Below, piece after piece: positions 24,101 through 34,005 of a stretch of 56,158 nt of DNA. Positions within the stretch are counted from its first letter, which is position 1, and the number at the start of each line of letters is the position of its first letter. The notes beneath the pieces were generated by a model. The model saw only the letters and a list, made by a program, of their open reading frames with translations. It was not told the DNA's origin and ran no database searches. The position numbers and the translations under genes are program-made. Origin of the DNA: Acanthaster planci (Eukaryota > Echinodermata > Asteroidea > Valvatida > Acanthasteridae); NCBI RefSeq assembly GCF_001949145.1, contig NW_019091731.1, positions 64,059 through 120,216 on the forward strand. The letters are read 5' to 3'.

Positions 24101-27100
24101 TCGCCGGAGTGGTGGCTGGAAAGATGAATTTATTGACGTTGTCTGTGTTATTTCTTTGAAGTGATTCATACAATACGCGTGAACGAAATGACTCAGCTGT
24201 CTTCTGACGATAAGCAATAAGGTTTTGGGGAATCTTTTTTGAGAAAAACGTTAATGATGTACTCTATTTAAAAATGGGCTTCATGGGATATACGTTATTG
24301 TATTTTCATTAAAACGACTGGAAAAACGAGTATCCATTATTGTTTTAAAGGACGAGCTTCAAACGACAACAAATATAGTTGACTCGCTCTTCAAGTGCAG
24401 AGATCATGCAGGTGATAATTGGAAAGCACCAGGTGAACCGTTTCACTTTGACAATGCTGCCTATGTATCAGGGTGAGTAGCCTATAGGAGAAATTAATAA
24501 CTGATTATCTTTCTGGGAGGAACATGGATGAATTTAGAAATTCCATTGTCGATTTCCATCCAATTAACCTTTGCAGGAACCCAGCAATAAATTACCAGAC
24601 GATTTTCATGGAATTCAACAGCATTCTAGGTCGCACTTTTCCTTCGGCAGTAGTTAAGCGGCTGGCTGGACGCTTTGCACTTACAACAGATAGACTGGTT
24701 CCCAATCCCTCTAAATATGGTTACTTATATACACCACACTATAAACATACAGGAAGGACACAGAAGGAGTTGCAACTCTGGCACTTCAAAGTATTTAATG
24801 ATGGTCGCCGCCAAGTCAGACGTATAATAGAAAACATTCCAAAAATGCCTGATCACTGCCTGCATCTTAGCCGGACAAGCGGGGCCAGAAATATCCTAGC
24901 AATACTTGTAGTTTTTTGCTTGCAATTAAATACAAATTATCGATGTAACCAGGAAATAGGGAGAGAAACATCCCTGATATTAGATCTACTTTTACCATCG
25001 TAAATAAACTTTTAAATTATGATACACCGTTCTATTACCCATGCACAGTTTGTATTTTTTTTCTCCTCCCTCCAATCCATCAGTGTTCAAAGACTTGGTA
25101 CAAATTTGGCTAAGACTGGCCAACAAAATGTTGACTATTACTGGAAAGCTAAGTTCATAAGTAACAAAATGCGCTATTTCATCACAGGGGAGTGATCGTG
25201 AAATCACATAAAAATTCGTTTTTGTGCAAATGCCATAATAAAAATGATTCAAACAAAACACATATTTTGTAAACAACCAGGCTATTTAGTCCAAAAATAA
25301 CTCCAGAGGAAAGCGCTCATTAAGGGCAATGACTGCACATATAGATTTAGGGCACACAGTGTAATACAACCAACTGTGCAAGCATTGCATTTGATGTTGT
25401 CATGAGATCATATCAAGCACCAACAACATTCTCCTATACCTCAGTGCACAAATTTTAAGGATGTAGATTACCAGCGACAAATTGCAGCGGCGATTATAGG
25501 GTACAAAGGGGTTTCGTGGTTGTGAAACATATGTTGCGTAGCGAGCGTTCACTGCGCTCTGGCTACGGACATACCGGGCATGCCAGAAAGCGGTAATTGG
25601 CCAGATGTTGAAGCCCGGGCAGTTCAAACTCCTTCTGTGTCCTTCCTTTATGTTCTGTTCATGCTGAACATCCTAGTTTAGTCACTTTTAATGCTGGGGA
25701 TTCCCCTCAGCCAGAAAAATTTTTTTAGTCGGCCTCTAGCCAGGTCCCAAGGGAATGTGTATAAAACATGGTGTCAACAACTCCGCCATGCGGCCCCATG
25801 GGAATATTTGAACTGCTGAAGCCAAGCCTTGCCAGGGCGGGCTAGCCAGGGCCTGTCATATAGGATCCTATCATGTCTGGCAGGCCAGCGGCATTCTCTG
25901 GTCGAGTTCGGTCGGCCTGTTCTTGACACGGGTTTCTTATTCTCGCGCTCGAACGGCGGGAACACGACTCAAGAACACTGTTCTCGGAACAGGATCACAC
26001 ACCACCTCCTCGTCAGGGTTTTACAGGAACACACGGAAAAACTCGTGAGATTTGGATTTTTGAACAGCTGCAAAAAAGTAAAGAGATGGCTTCCAAAGCC
26101 ATAGACAATGGGAAGTTTTGCAAAATTAACGTTAATTTTCTGTAACACAGAAATGAATGTTCCTGTTTATATAGAAAAGAATTCCGCCCATCCAAACATT
26201 AACTCTCTTGGACGCCGCCATGTTGCATGTTGCTTGTCACTAACTACCAGCGGTAACCGGTAAGTTCCCGGCGTTCGGGCGGCTGACCCACGAACAACAA
26301 ATCGAGCTGTTCATGAACATACGGGAACAAGCCACCCGAACTCAGCCACTGATGTCTCAGAGTCATTGACTGGCTGTGGGGAGAGGACAGATGTGGCTTG
26401 GCCGTTGATGAATGGCGGAAGCCTTGTCCCTAGGGACCCCCCTTCAAATTCAGCAGGACTAGACATAAAGGTATCCCGGCCTTACTTTGACCCCTCTCTG
26501 CGGTTTTTAAAAGTTTTAGGGGCTAGAAGACACCTACGGAGAAATATAAATGCCTTTGAGAAAAATTGAAAATTATACACCATGACAAAAGCGACTAGCC
26601 GATAGAGGCCGCTTAGGACTTCAAAAAAGGAAAGTTACATAACGCCTCGCAAGGTTTAATGAAATATCAAAATTCCATGCCAGCCTACAGCCTCTTTTAC
26701 ACTTTAATCGATTAAATTGCAAACAATCAGCAAGAACACGTGTGGTTGGGGGGTTGGACAAGAATACTTTGGCACAGGATTGAGAGAAATCAGTTATCAT
26801 GCACATTAAACACGACCGTAAGAAGCCTCCATTTGTAATTTTGACTTGATATTCGATAATATTATTGGATATGATGCACTTTATCTCCTCATGTGTTTGA
26901 CAGACAACCCTATATTTTCACGGTGGGCTATGCGTACATCGGTGTATGCGGAAACAAGCATGCTGTCTCGATATCGGGATTTCGAGAACCAGACGGCAAT
27001 GCTCCTACACTCGCTCACGAAATAGGGCACAAGTAAGTGATCAAACATTTACATGTACAGAAGAACCGGTGCATGATCAAGACTGTAATCGGTTTTTCGG

Positions 27101-28901
27101 TTTCATTTTCTTGTATTGTCATACTCATTGATGAGAATTGTTCCCAAAATCGTAATCACATCATATTTCGTTGATACTACTGTTACAGACTTTTAACAGC
27201 TTGAATATAGGCTTGGTATTTTTTCTCTTTGGTTAAAGATACATGCTGAACCCACAACATGTAGAATTTCGAAACATAAATGCGGCATAATTATTTGGTT
27301 TTCAAAAATGAAAAACATCTGAGTACCCCCACATTATGATAAACGTACATTTTAAATGGTCTGCTAAAATCGAATTGGAGGCTTACACAAGTAGTCAGTT
27401 GGCTATAGGCCCCAATTTGAATATCAACAATTTTAGTTCGAACCTCAAGAACACTTCCAGACAACCTAGACACTAATCTTGTTCGCTAACAAATATTACG
27501 ATATTCCTTTGGCAGATCTCCTGTACACAAAACAAACCAAACGTTTCAGAAGATTTCATTCAGATTTTGATACCAAGACAATGCATAATATTTTTTGGGT
27601 TTTGATTTGGTTTATTTATTTCCCATACTATACACAATTTAAATAATATAAGGTAATGAAACTAAATTAAATAGTATGGAGGGAGGTCAGACGAAAAGCC
27701 AAAGCTTGTACGGGGTCTGCCCCCTGCAAAGATAATACATGTAAATTTACAATTCTGGAGAGAAACAACTATCAGAAATAATACTACAGAATAATGTGTG
27801 AAGGTCTTCATTAGTTCAAGTTAGTAAATAGCTGTATACAGCAACACAAAATCCTAATCACAGGTTTCAAAATATATAAATACAACTTTGGCATTGTTTA
27901 GAAGAAATCATACTCTCAATTGTCAGCCACATTTAATAAAAGTTTCCTATAATGCCTTTTACAAGTTGTAATTGTCGTCATTGGACAAAGAGATCTGATT
28001 TGGTTCCAAAGAAAGAGTCCCTGGTATCTAACAGTGGAAAGGTGAATAGATGTTCTGACTTTATCAAGATGAAGCTTATTTGACGACCTGGTGCTATAAT
28101 TGTGAATATCAGTAGTCCTTGCAAAAAGAGATTTAATATTCAGAGGCAGTATTCCTTTTTCAAACTTAAACATTAAATCACACAAGTGATATTTGTAAAA
28201 GTCGTAAATAGATAAGGTATTAAATTTGACAAATAACAGGGCCGAGTGATCTTGAACGAAAGAACCATTTATAGACCTTAACGATTTCAATTTCAATGAC
28301 ATAGTCTCGGCTGTCGGCATGATGGTACTGATAACACATGTGACAGCGGGACCTATATCATGGCTAGTGGTGTGCCTTTCGATTTCAACCCATCTACGTG
28401 GTCGACCTGCAGCAAGGACGAATACGATAAGTTTATGGCGTAAGTAAAAAGACTGACTTTAATCCCAGACCTCAGGGTCGATCAGTTACTCTGAAGGATC
28501 CCATTTTCCGTAAGAGTTGTCTTCGCCATCATTGATTAAAGTCCTGCCAGAAACGACCGTTGTCGTCTACGCTCCCGAATGTCTTACATACAAAGAAGCT
28601 ACAACGGATCGAAGCGTCTCGCCACTTTTTACGGTACCAGCGAGACGGACATCAAGGACTGCAGAACAGCAAAAGACATAAAACCGATGTAACGAGCCTG
28701 GATCTATTTTTATCAAATAACTTTGGGATTTTGACCATTGAAGGCTCTGTTTGCGGCGTTGTTAAGTTTATCACGCTTCAAGGGAAAAACAAAGTATTAC
28801 AAACAAACCACACTTTGCTGCGTCGAAATTTGCAGCCTTTAAGTGACATTAAATTTTTTTTTTGGATTTCTTTCAGGACCGTAAGTTGTTATGACGACTA
28901 A
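18191..28901 (+). CDS. Secreted ADAM/ADAMTS-like zinc metalloprotease without ancillary domains
   Basis: Ten exons join in frame: 18191-18250, 18532-18595, 18823-19112, 22120-22264, 22820-22971, 23212-23295, 24351-24472, 26904-27032, 28305-28439 and 28877-28901, giving 401 residues. Residues 1-20 are a signal peptide (MAVRVLLVVFAACLW). Residues about 21-190 form a reprolysin-type prodomain (NLRLTFQAFGEDF, CLYSGKWNSDPES) with a cysteine-switch-like RCGV at C179. The catalytic domain starts near residue 205 (LELALYADYQLYEKHG) and has the zinc site HEIGHNLGCRHD (344-355, split by an intron) and Met-turn YIMAS (M368). It closes with WSTCSKDEYDKF and SCYDD, then TAA, where relatives continue into disintegrin-like or thrombospondin domains. 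No furin-type RxxR is seen between pro- and catalytic domains. The start has a good context (CACCCATGG); a likely 5' UTR acceptor precedes it at 18159. All catalytic residues are present, so it is probably active in the extracellular space. Substrate unknown. Confidence 0.9.
20111..20559. mobile_element. 450-bp TIR element, copy A (intron 3)
   Basis: The ends AGTTCGGGTGGCCTGTTC and GAACAAGCCGCCCGAACT are inverted repeats. The same element recurs in direct orientation at 25905-26342 in intron 7 of the same gene, with most internal bases conserved (for example CACACCACCTCCTCGTCAGG and GACGCCGCCATGTTGCATGT). It has no long reading frame and is a non-autonomous DNA transposon of uncertain superfamily. 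Confidence 0.8.
20571..21016. repeat. Inverted repeat with about 85-bp arms
   Basis: 20571-20660 is the reverse complement of 20934-21016 (GCAGAACGCGTGCAAGAACC in the first arm, GGTTCTTGCACGCGTTCTGC in the second). The roughly 270-bp centre is CpG-rich and contains CGCGCGCGTGCGC and GCACGTGC. It sits between copy A of the 450-bp element and the 320-bp MITE pair. It may be the core of a larger nested element, because 20040-20075 and 21446-21485 also match each other in inverse orientation. Confidence 0.7.
21046..21368 (+). mobile_element. 320-bp MITE, first of an inverted pair
   Basis: It has terminal inverted repeats GGGTGCGTTCGATTAGCTT and AAGCTAATCGAACGCACCC. Just inside the left end lies the perfect palindrome CTTACACGTGTAAG. 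A full CRE (TGACGTCA) is at 21190-21197. It is non-coding. The superfamily is uncertain (PIF/Harbinger or a related group), and no clean target duplication is visible. Confidence 0.8.
21551..21865 (-). mobile_element. 320-bp MITE, second of an inverted pair
   Basis: Same element as 21046-21368 in reverse orientation, about 180 bp away, with the same terminal repeats, the CTTACACGTGTAAG palindrome near its right end and TGACGTCA at 21714-21721. Together the two copies form an inverted repeat of about 820 bp inside metalloprotease intron 3. Confidence 0.8.
23575..23918. mobile_element. 344-bp MITE in metalloprotease intron 6
   Basis: Terminal inverted repeats of about 36 bp begin GGTTTACACTGTGTTCCC and end GGGAACACAGTGTAAACC, with about two mismatches (GGCGGCCACGG against GCGGCCACGG further in). 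Non-coding. No clear target duplication is seen, so the superfamily is open. Confidence 0.85.
24473..26903. other. Metalloprotease intron 7 content
   Basis: Apart from the 450-bp element at 25905-26342, this intron holds one uninterrupted plus-strand frame of 159 codons (24524-25003) matching no family I recognise and with no splice links. The rest (25010-25900, 26350-26900) shows nothing identifiable. Confidence 0.5.
25905..26342. mobile_element. 450-bp TIR element, copy B (intron 7)
   Basis: Second copy of the element at 20111-20559, in the same orientation, ending in the inverted repeats AGTTCGGTCGGCCTGTTC and GAACAAGCCACCCGAACT. Both copies share flanking bases CTGGTC before and CAGCC after, so the true ends may lie a few bases further out. 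Confidence 0.8.
27595..28290 (-). mobile_element. LINE retrotransposon 3' fragment (CR1/Jockey-like), antisense
   Basis: Read on the minus strand, the frame ending at 27916 has the conserved C-terminal part found after the reverse transcriptase domain of many CR1/Jockey-group LINEs (DFYKYHLCDLMFKFEKGILP, IHNYSTRSSNKLHL, VRYQGLFLWNQI). It is followed by a 3' UTR with TACAAGCTTTGGCTTTTCGT and an A-rich tail near 27600. The element is 5'-truncated and lacks the catalytic RT motifs. Its 5' edge lies close to or against exon 9 of the metalloprotease (28305). Confidence 0.8.
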
Positions 28902-29562
28902 GCCCAATTGCAGCTGGCCAGAGCCCCGCCTTGTGAACGTTTCTTCGCAAATATACCAGCTTTGTGTGAAATTTAATTTAGTGGGTTTTTGATCTATTTT
29001 CTGAGGTTGTATTGCATTCTTTTTTAGAAAACAGGGCCGTAGTATATAAAAAGTGTTCCCCCTACAGGGTTACGTTTTCATTCAATTGATACTTCATAGT
29101 GTCAAGTAACCGGACATGAAAGACTTGTAGCAGGTTTGTTTAATATTAATTACTTTGGCATAAAGGGTTGCCTTCTTTTAAGAACGATTTGGGTTCTTGG
29201 TTACCATTATTAAATTATGTTCTACTTTAAGACTTGAAAGAGGGGTACTCGTTATATTCCATTAACAAATTCACAGTAACCATCGTTATTCAAAACACAG
29301 AAAAGTCCTTGTACAAGTCCATGTACAAGGCAAGTTTCGGGTAATTTCAAATTCTTTACGTATAAACAGCGAATAGGAGAGTATATGATTTCAGTTGGCT
29401 CCAGAATTGAAAGGGGATCTCTTTTCTTGAAATTTTCTGTGTAAAAATTATGAAATAGCTTGTTCTTGGTTTCATTGTTTTTCCTGTGTAAAGCTATGTT
29501 GTTTTTTCTGACTTTAAAAGTAGTTTAGGCAAAACAAAAAGCAAACAGCAACGGAAGGTGAG

Positions 29563-29568
29563 AATAAA
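29563..29568 (+). other. Candidate metalloprotease polyadenylation signal
   Basis: AATAAA 662 bp after the metalloprotease stop codon, the first canonical hexamer I see downstream of it. Confidence 0.35.
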
Positions 29569-30861
29569 CAGGACAAAAGCTGAAAAAATGCGTTGTTTCA
29601 TTTCAAATGAAAACGTAAGTAAATTAAAATTTAATGTCAATCATTTCCCTTTAGTATAGTGCTTTTCAAGGTGGTGATGTATATCCCCTTCGAATTTCGT
29701 GGTCGGGTAGCGATTTCCTTTTTACGTAGTTCACTAAGTTCAAGTTCACTTGAAAAAAGGCTGTAGTCATTGCTCTGAAGTACTTTTTCTCAAGGAAGGT
29801 CAACTCCAATATTTCCGAAGTCAACACGGGAAGCTGCCACGAGACATTGATAGTCTCCTGTCTGTTGAGACTGACTTTAAAACCATTTTTCTACATAAGG
29901 AATGCACATGACTGGTGTATCCGCACTCAGTTGTTTTTATAAAAAATATACCCCTGGACAATTTCAGGAGCAACCCCCACACACACACACAGGTGCGAAT
30001 TTACGGCACCGCGCGTGGAAATGCAGATCACAAAGGCCTTCTCCTTATATTTTCAAGTGATTCCTAAATTAATTTTTGAGTACTAAACTGGGAGGTCTTT
30101 GGATTCCAGATTGGTAACATGGACAATCGAGGTATAGTTATCCCTGATGATATAAATCCTCCTTCCACAACAAACTTCCTCGCAACAAGGTGCTATACGT
30201 GAAGTCTGAACTTTGGATATGTGACCCGTAAGAAGAATTGCTGCATTTGTCTTTGATGAAATAGTTGGATCTGTAAGCCGTGATACAGCTGATGCGGTTT
30301 TTGACGGCGGGGATGTGAGCTAGAGATAGGGATAAACCGAATTGTTCATTGATATGGCATGCGTCAGATTCCAGGCGTCATTTGTTTGTTACTTTGTTGT
30401 TCCATCATTTCTGTGCTTGTCTCATTCGGCAGACCTGACTGGCTATCGACGGATCCACCATTTGCAATAATGGGGTAGTTGCCACGCAGTTTGTTCCAAA
30501 AGTATTACCAAACCGGTTAAGGACAAGCGAATACGTAATTAGGGAAAAAGAAAATGTTTTTACCCTGACAAAATTATTGGAAGCGAGTACCCCACGTTTG
30601 ATCTGCTGCTGTTACTAATAATTATGAAACATTCGCTAAATACGTCACTGTTGTGATATATTGGGGTCACTCATGGAAATATCCCTTTCGGTACCGTTGT
30701 GCCAAAAAGGCACAAATGAAACACCCCCTGTGCATCCCACAGTGCCAGATGAGCACGAGAAATTTGCAACCTCTTCGCTACTGACGTGCCATTCAGGGAC
30801 AATCTAATCGGCAGGTTGTCTATAAAGCGTAAGGACGCCCTCACGTGAACACCCGCTTCTG

Positions 30862-30902
30862 ATTGGTTGCTCGTTGGCAGGCATCCTTTGCTGCGATATA
30901 AG
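30862..30902 (+). promoter_or_regulatory. Putative promoter of the piggyBac-like gene
   Basis: An inverted CCAAT box (ATTGG, 30862-30866) is followed by TATAAG (30897-30902), about 70 bp before the transposase ATG at 30972. The spacing suits a TATA promoter. This is inference only. Confidence 0.4.
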
Positions 30903-31239
30903 TTCAGCGTGGGTACGTACGCGGTCCATTGCCACTTTCTTTCATGCATCTGAGTAACACACAGCTACTACATGAGCAATTACGGCCAAAACATGGAAAA
31001 CGAAGACATTTTACCAGAATTGTTGGCCGATAGCGACTCCGACATGTCGTCCTTCGATTCCAGCGATGCCAGCGGTATGGGCGACGGTGAAGATGATTTC
31101 TCGGCAGCAGCAAAGCCCCATTATCGGCGAGGGTGGAGCAAAGCCGGACCTTCATGGCGGAAACATGGGAAGACAGCACCCGAATTTACAGGTGAGCAGT
31201 CTGATGAAGATGTCGTTCATTTCCACAATTTCCCACCTC

Positions 31240-31520
31240 ACTGTTCGAAATACGATGCATGCTTAGATTCTGGTATAATGCGAAACTTGGACTCCTTGAC
31301 CAGGCGCATCTGCATCATCACCAGAGAAGCTTCTTGATGAAGGGGCTTGATGATAGGGTACAGGTGGTTCTTGCTCCATCCTGCCCATCGGTTGAGACGC
31401 CGATGACAGCCCTCTACATTGTTGTTCGTCCTAATGCTGCGCATAAACACGGAGCAGTTGGCTGTGCTCCAGGTGGATGCTGCAGCCATGATGCCGAGAC
31501 GTAGTCACACAGCTGATGTT
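31240..31520 (-). mobile_element. MULE-type transposase C-terminal fragment, antisense
   Basis: The minus-strand frame 31489-31238 carries RTNNNVEGCHRRLNRWAG followed by HLYPIIKPLHQEASLVMMQM. This matches the conserved C-terminal region of MULE-like (often FLYWCH-linked) transposases, usually RTNNxVEGWHxRLN, and includes a stop. Only this piece remains. It lies inside the piggyBac-like gene's intron, so it is either a nested insertion or an older neighbour. Confidence 0.7.
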
Positions 31521-32135
31521 GATTGAACCTTGCCGCTCGGACAAAGGCTGTGGCTGAATTGGAGGGCTCACACGCACCACAGATGTGGAACCCCAGTTAT
31601 ACCTCAACTGATCTATTGATGAGCCACAATTACCAATAACTTCATTTTACAAGACCTTTGTTACAAACTGCAACTTAAATACAATCCCACAAGAGTTTGT
31701 TCACTATACATTCTTAAATCGACCCAGTCATTTTCCTAGTCATTAAAGAAACCTAAAATTCATATCCGCATTACTGATTTCAGAAAGTTATTCAAACAAA
31801 CTGGAAATGACTACTGGAAGATTTGAAATTCACAGATGTTCAAATTGCTTTAACAATTCGAAGAATATGCTGTTACATTGGCACAAACCAGGACCCACCC
31901 GTTCAATAAATATAGCTTGTGTGGCACGTTTCGGCTACTGTAGATTTCAAAAGTTGCTAGCTGCGTAGATTTGGGCAGGAATTTTCACACACAAAAATGA
32001 TCGGAATTAAACGAATGAATAATGTGAATGAATTAATACATGCACAAGTCTCTGTCTTGTTTTTCTTTTCTTCTACTTATGGTTGACGTACCTAAAAAGA
32101 AAATTACACGCACAGATAACACTGGAGGGGGACAG

Positions 32136-32199
32136 ACGACTTGATACGGGGACGACTTGACCCGGGGACGACTTGACCCGGGGACGACTTCACCCGGCC
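32136..32199 (+). repeat. 16-bp tandem repeat, four copies
   Basis: The unit ACGACTTGACCCGGGG repeats at 32136, 32152, 32168 and 32184; copies 1 and 4 have changes (GATACGGGG; CACCCGGCC). It is GC-rich against an AT-rich background, and one more partial ACTTGACCCG follows at about 32211. Confidence 0.85.
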
Positions 32200-33002
32200 G
32201 GGAACGCGCAACTTGACCCGTTTCTCTTTAATTCATGCCATTCTCGTCTGGCAGTGTTGCATTATTGATTTGAGATGAAGATATTCATAAATTTCAAAGT
32301 TGGCAGAAAAGGAAATTTTTGGAAATCCCTTCCAACCTCACAAGTTTTTTTTGTCATGGACTATGCTTCGACTAAAATGTGAAAATGCTCCAGTATTGTC
32401 CAATCGAAATCATGACTTGTGGCTCATTCATCTGGCGTTGACCAGTCACGTTAAATTTCAGGCTGTACGGTGACAGGTGGCCTAACAAATACAGTTTAGG
32501 GTGATTTCTTCTCCTTACAAACACGTTAAAAATAGCTGTTTTGGGAAAACTGTTTTTTTGTATAATACGCATCTAGAGATCAGCCAGAATAATCCAGGTG
32601 CTTGTCAAGCAGAAGTAGGTACAACCCTAATGCCATACATGTTTCTTAGCAACCTAATGGGTTTTCCTTGTTTCTTTCACAGGCCACACTGAAGCAACAC
32701 ATTCTGAAGAATGGATAGACTTCACGCCAGTACAGATCTTCCAGTTATTTTTCTTGCAAGTGGTGTGGGAACTCCTGGTCAGTAGGGAAGAGTGGAGATG
32801 CCGGACATGTGCACAAGAGCATCCCTTGTATGCCAGAAGATGTACAGCATTATCCAGGCAAAACTATAAAGCGCAACTGTGTTGTTTGCAGTACCAAAGC
32901 TCGGAGAAGGCAAACCCGCATGATTTGTAAGGTGTGTGATAAGCCAATGTGTGTCATTGGATGCTTTGAGAAATTTTACTCCTAAGATTCCTCAAACAGG
33001 TT

Positions 33003-33228
33003 GCCAATTTTTGTTGGTTTTTATTCCAGAAGACCAGAAATCACATTTTTCTCCCCCATTTCAATGTTGTGGTAGAAACGAGCCAGCATGGTACAAAAAA
33101 TAGAGTATTATTGGCCAGTTTGGTTGGAAGTATGTGCCAATATTTGTTGCGTTTAATTCCAGTTAACTAGAATTACAATTCCCCCCCACCGTTTCATTGT
33201 TGCGGTAAAACGAGCCAGCACGGTGCAG
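33003..33228 (+). repeat. Tandem duplication, period about 133 bp
   Basis: 33003-33094 and 33136-33228 match in direct orientation (GCCAATTTTTGTTG/GCCAATATTTGTTG; TTCAATGTTG/TTTCATTGTTG; AAACGAGCCAGCA in both). It directly follows the transposase stop codon. 33181-33200 also pairs with 33229-33260 as a C-run/G-run hairpin (CATTGTTG... against CAATGAAAGGGG). Confidence 0.65.
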
Positions 33229-33550
33229 AGTTTTCTCCTAACAATGAAAGGGGGGGGGGTTGGCATTCTGTCCAATGATGGTAATTTTGGATTTTGTTTT
33301 CAATGTAGACCACTCATCTCATTTTGGAGTTGAACACTCCGGTTCGTGTTGACTAATAAGCATATTCGTTTTGTGCAATTCAATCGTGAAAACATGAAAG
33401 GCAGACTAATAATGATTAGGTTGGTCTCTAAGTTTGTTGCAACTTCTCCACTTTGTCAATATTGGTTTAGTACTCACTGCATAATAAAGTCAGGTTATGC
33501 CCATACAATCTGTAGAGGGCAGTATGCATAGACCATATCAAGCTGTGGTA

Positions 33551-33680
33551 TTGAGGCTGCATACGATAAAAAATCTCTTGTCTAGAGCTAGGTCTAGGTC
33601 TTCGCTCCTTTGGAAATGCGTGGAGACGCGTAGACAATAGACCTAGCCATAGCTCTGGAGGCCCCGACACGGCCTTAGCT
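33551..33680 (+). repeat. Dispersed repeat, copy 2 (see 10639-10760)
   Basis: Matches the reverse complement of 10639-10760, including GAGGCTGCAT, AGAGCTAGGTCTAGGTCTTC and TAGACAATAGACCTAGCC. Non-coding. Confidence 0.65.
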
Positions 33681-33810
33681 GATAGTTTTTCTCTCTGTGG
33701 GTTGGTATTCAAGGGGAGGGGGGTAGCACAGAGAGGGGCTGGCGCTGAAAGGGATATTCAGCAAAATGGACCTGAACACGTTTTATTGACGTCGAAAATT
33801 GAGAAATGTG

Positions 33811-34005
33811 AAGGCCGGTTCAGGCAAATGCTACAGGCGAATGGGAGAGAGACGTGGACTGGACGTCACAAAGGATTTGCAATAAAATTTCTCTCGAGTT
33901 GAAATGGGTTCAATTTTAGCGAATTCACAGCGCGAATATTTGATCTGACGTTACAAATCCGCGATTATGTTCACCTTCCCGTGAAGTATTAACCGGTCCT
34001 AAGAT
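33811..34005. mobile_element. Diverged TIR element related to 9230-9377
   Basis: The ends GAAGGCCGGTTCAGGC and GAAGTATTAACCGGTCCTA form imperfect inverted repeats that resemble the 9230-9377 element (GCCGGTTCATACTTC). Internal GCGAATTC-type words also recur. Older and more decayed than the first copy. Confidence 0.5.

Larger units (their letters stand above)
30683..32985 (+). pseudogene. Internally deleted piggyBac-like transposase gene
   Basis: Exon 1 (30972-31191) encodes an acidic piggyBac-type N-terminus (ILPELLADSDSDMSSFDSSD) ending in a GTGAGC donor. Exon 2 starts at 32683 after TTTCTTTCACAG and continues in frame (HTEATHSEEWIDFTPVQIFQ, then LFF), the conserved start of the DDE_Tnp_1_7 domain. 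The catalytic Asp-containing core is missing. In another frame, 32798-32985 encodes the C-terminal cysteine-rich zinc-binding domain (NCVVCSTKARRRQTR, ICKVCDKPMCVIGCFE, stop TAA). The join is an internal deletion with a frame change, so the copy cannot encode an active transposase. The left terminal repeat may start near 30683 (CCCTTTCGGTACCG), but no intact TTAA flank is visible and the right end was not found. Confidence 0.8.
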
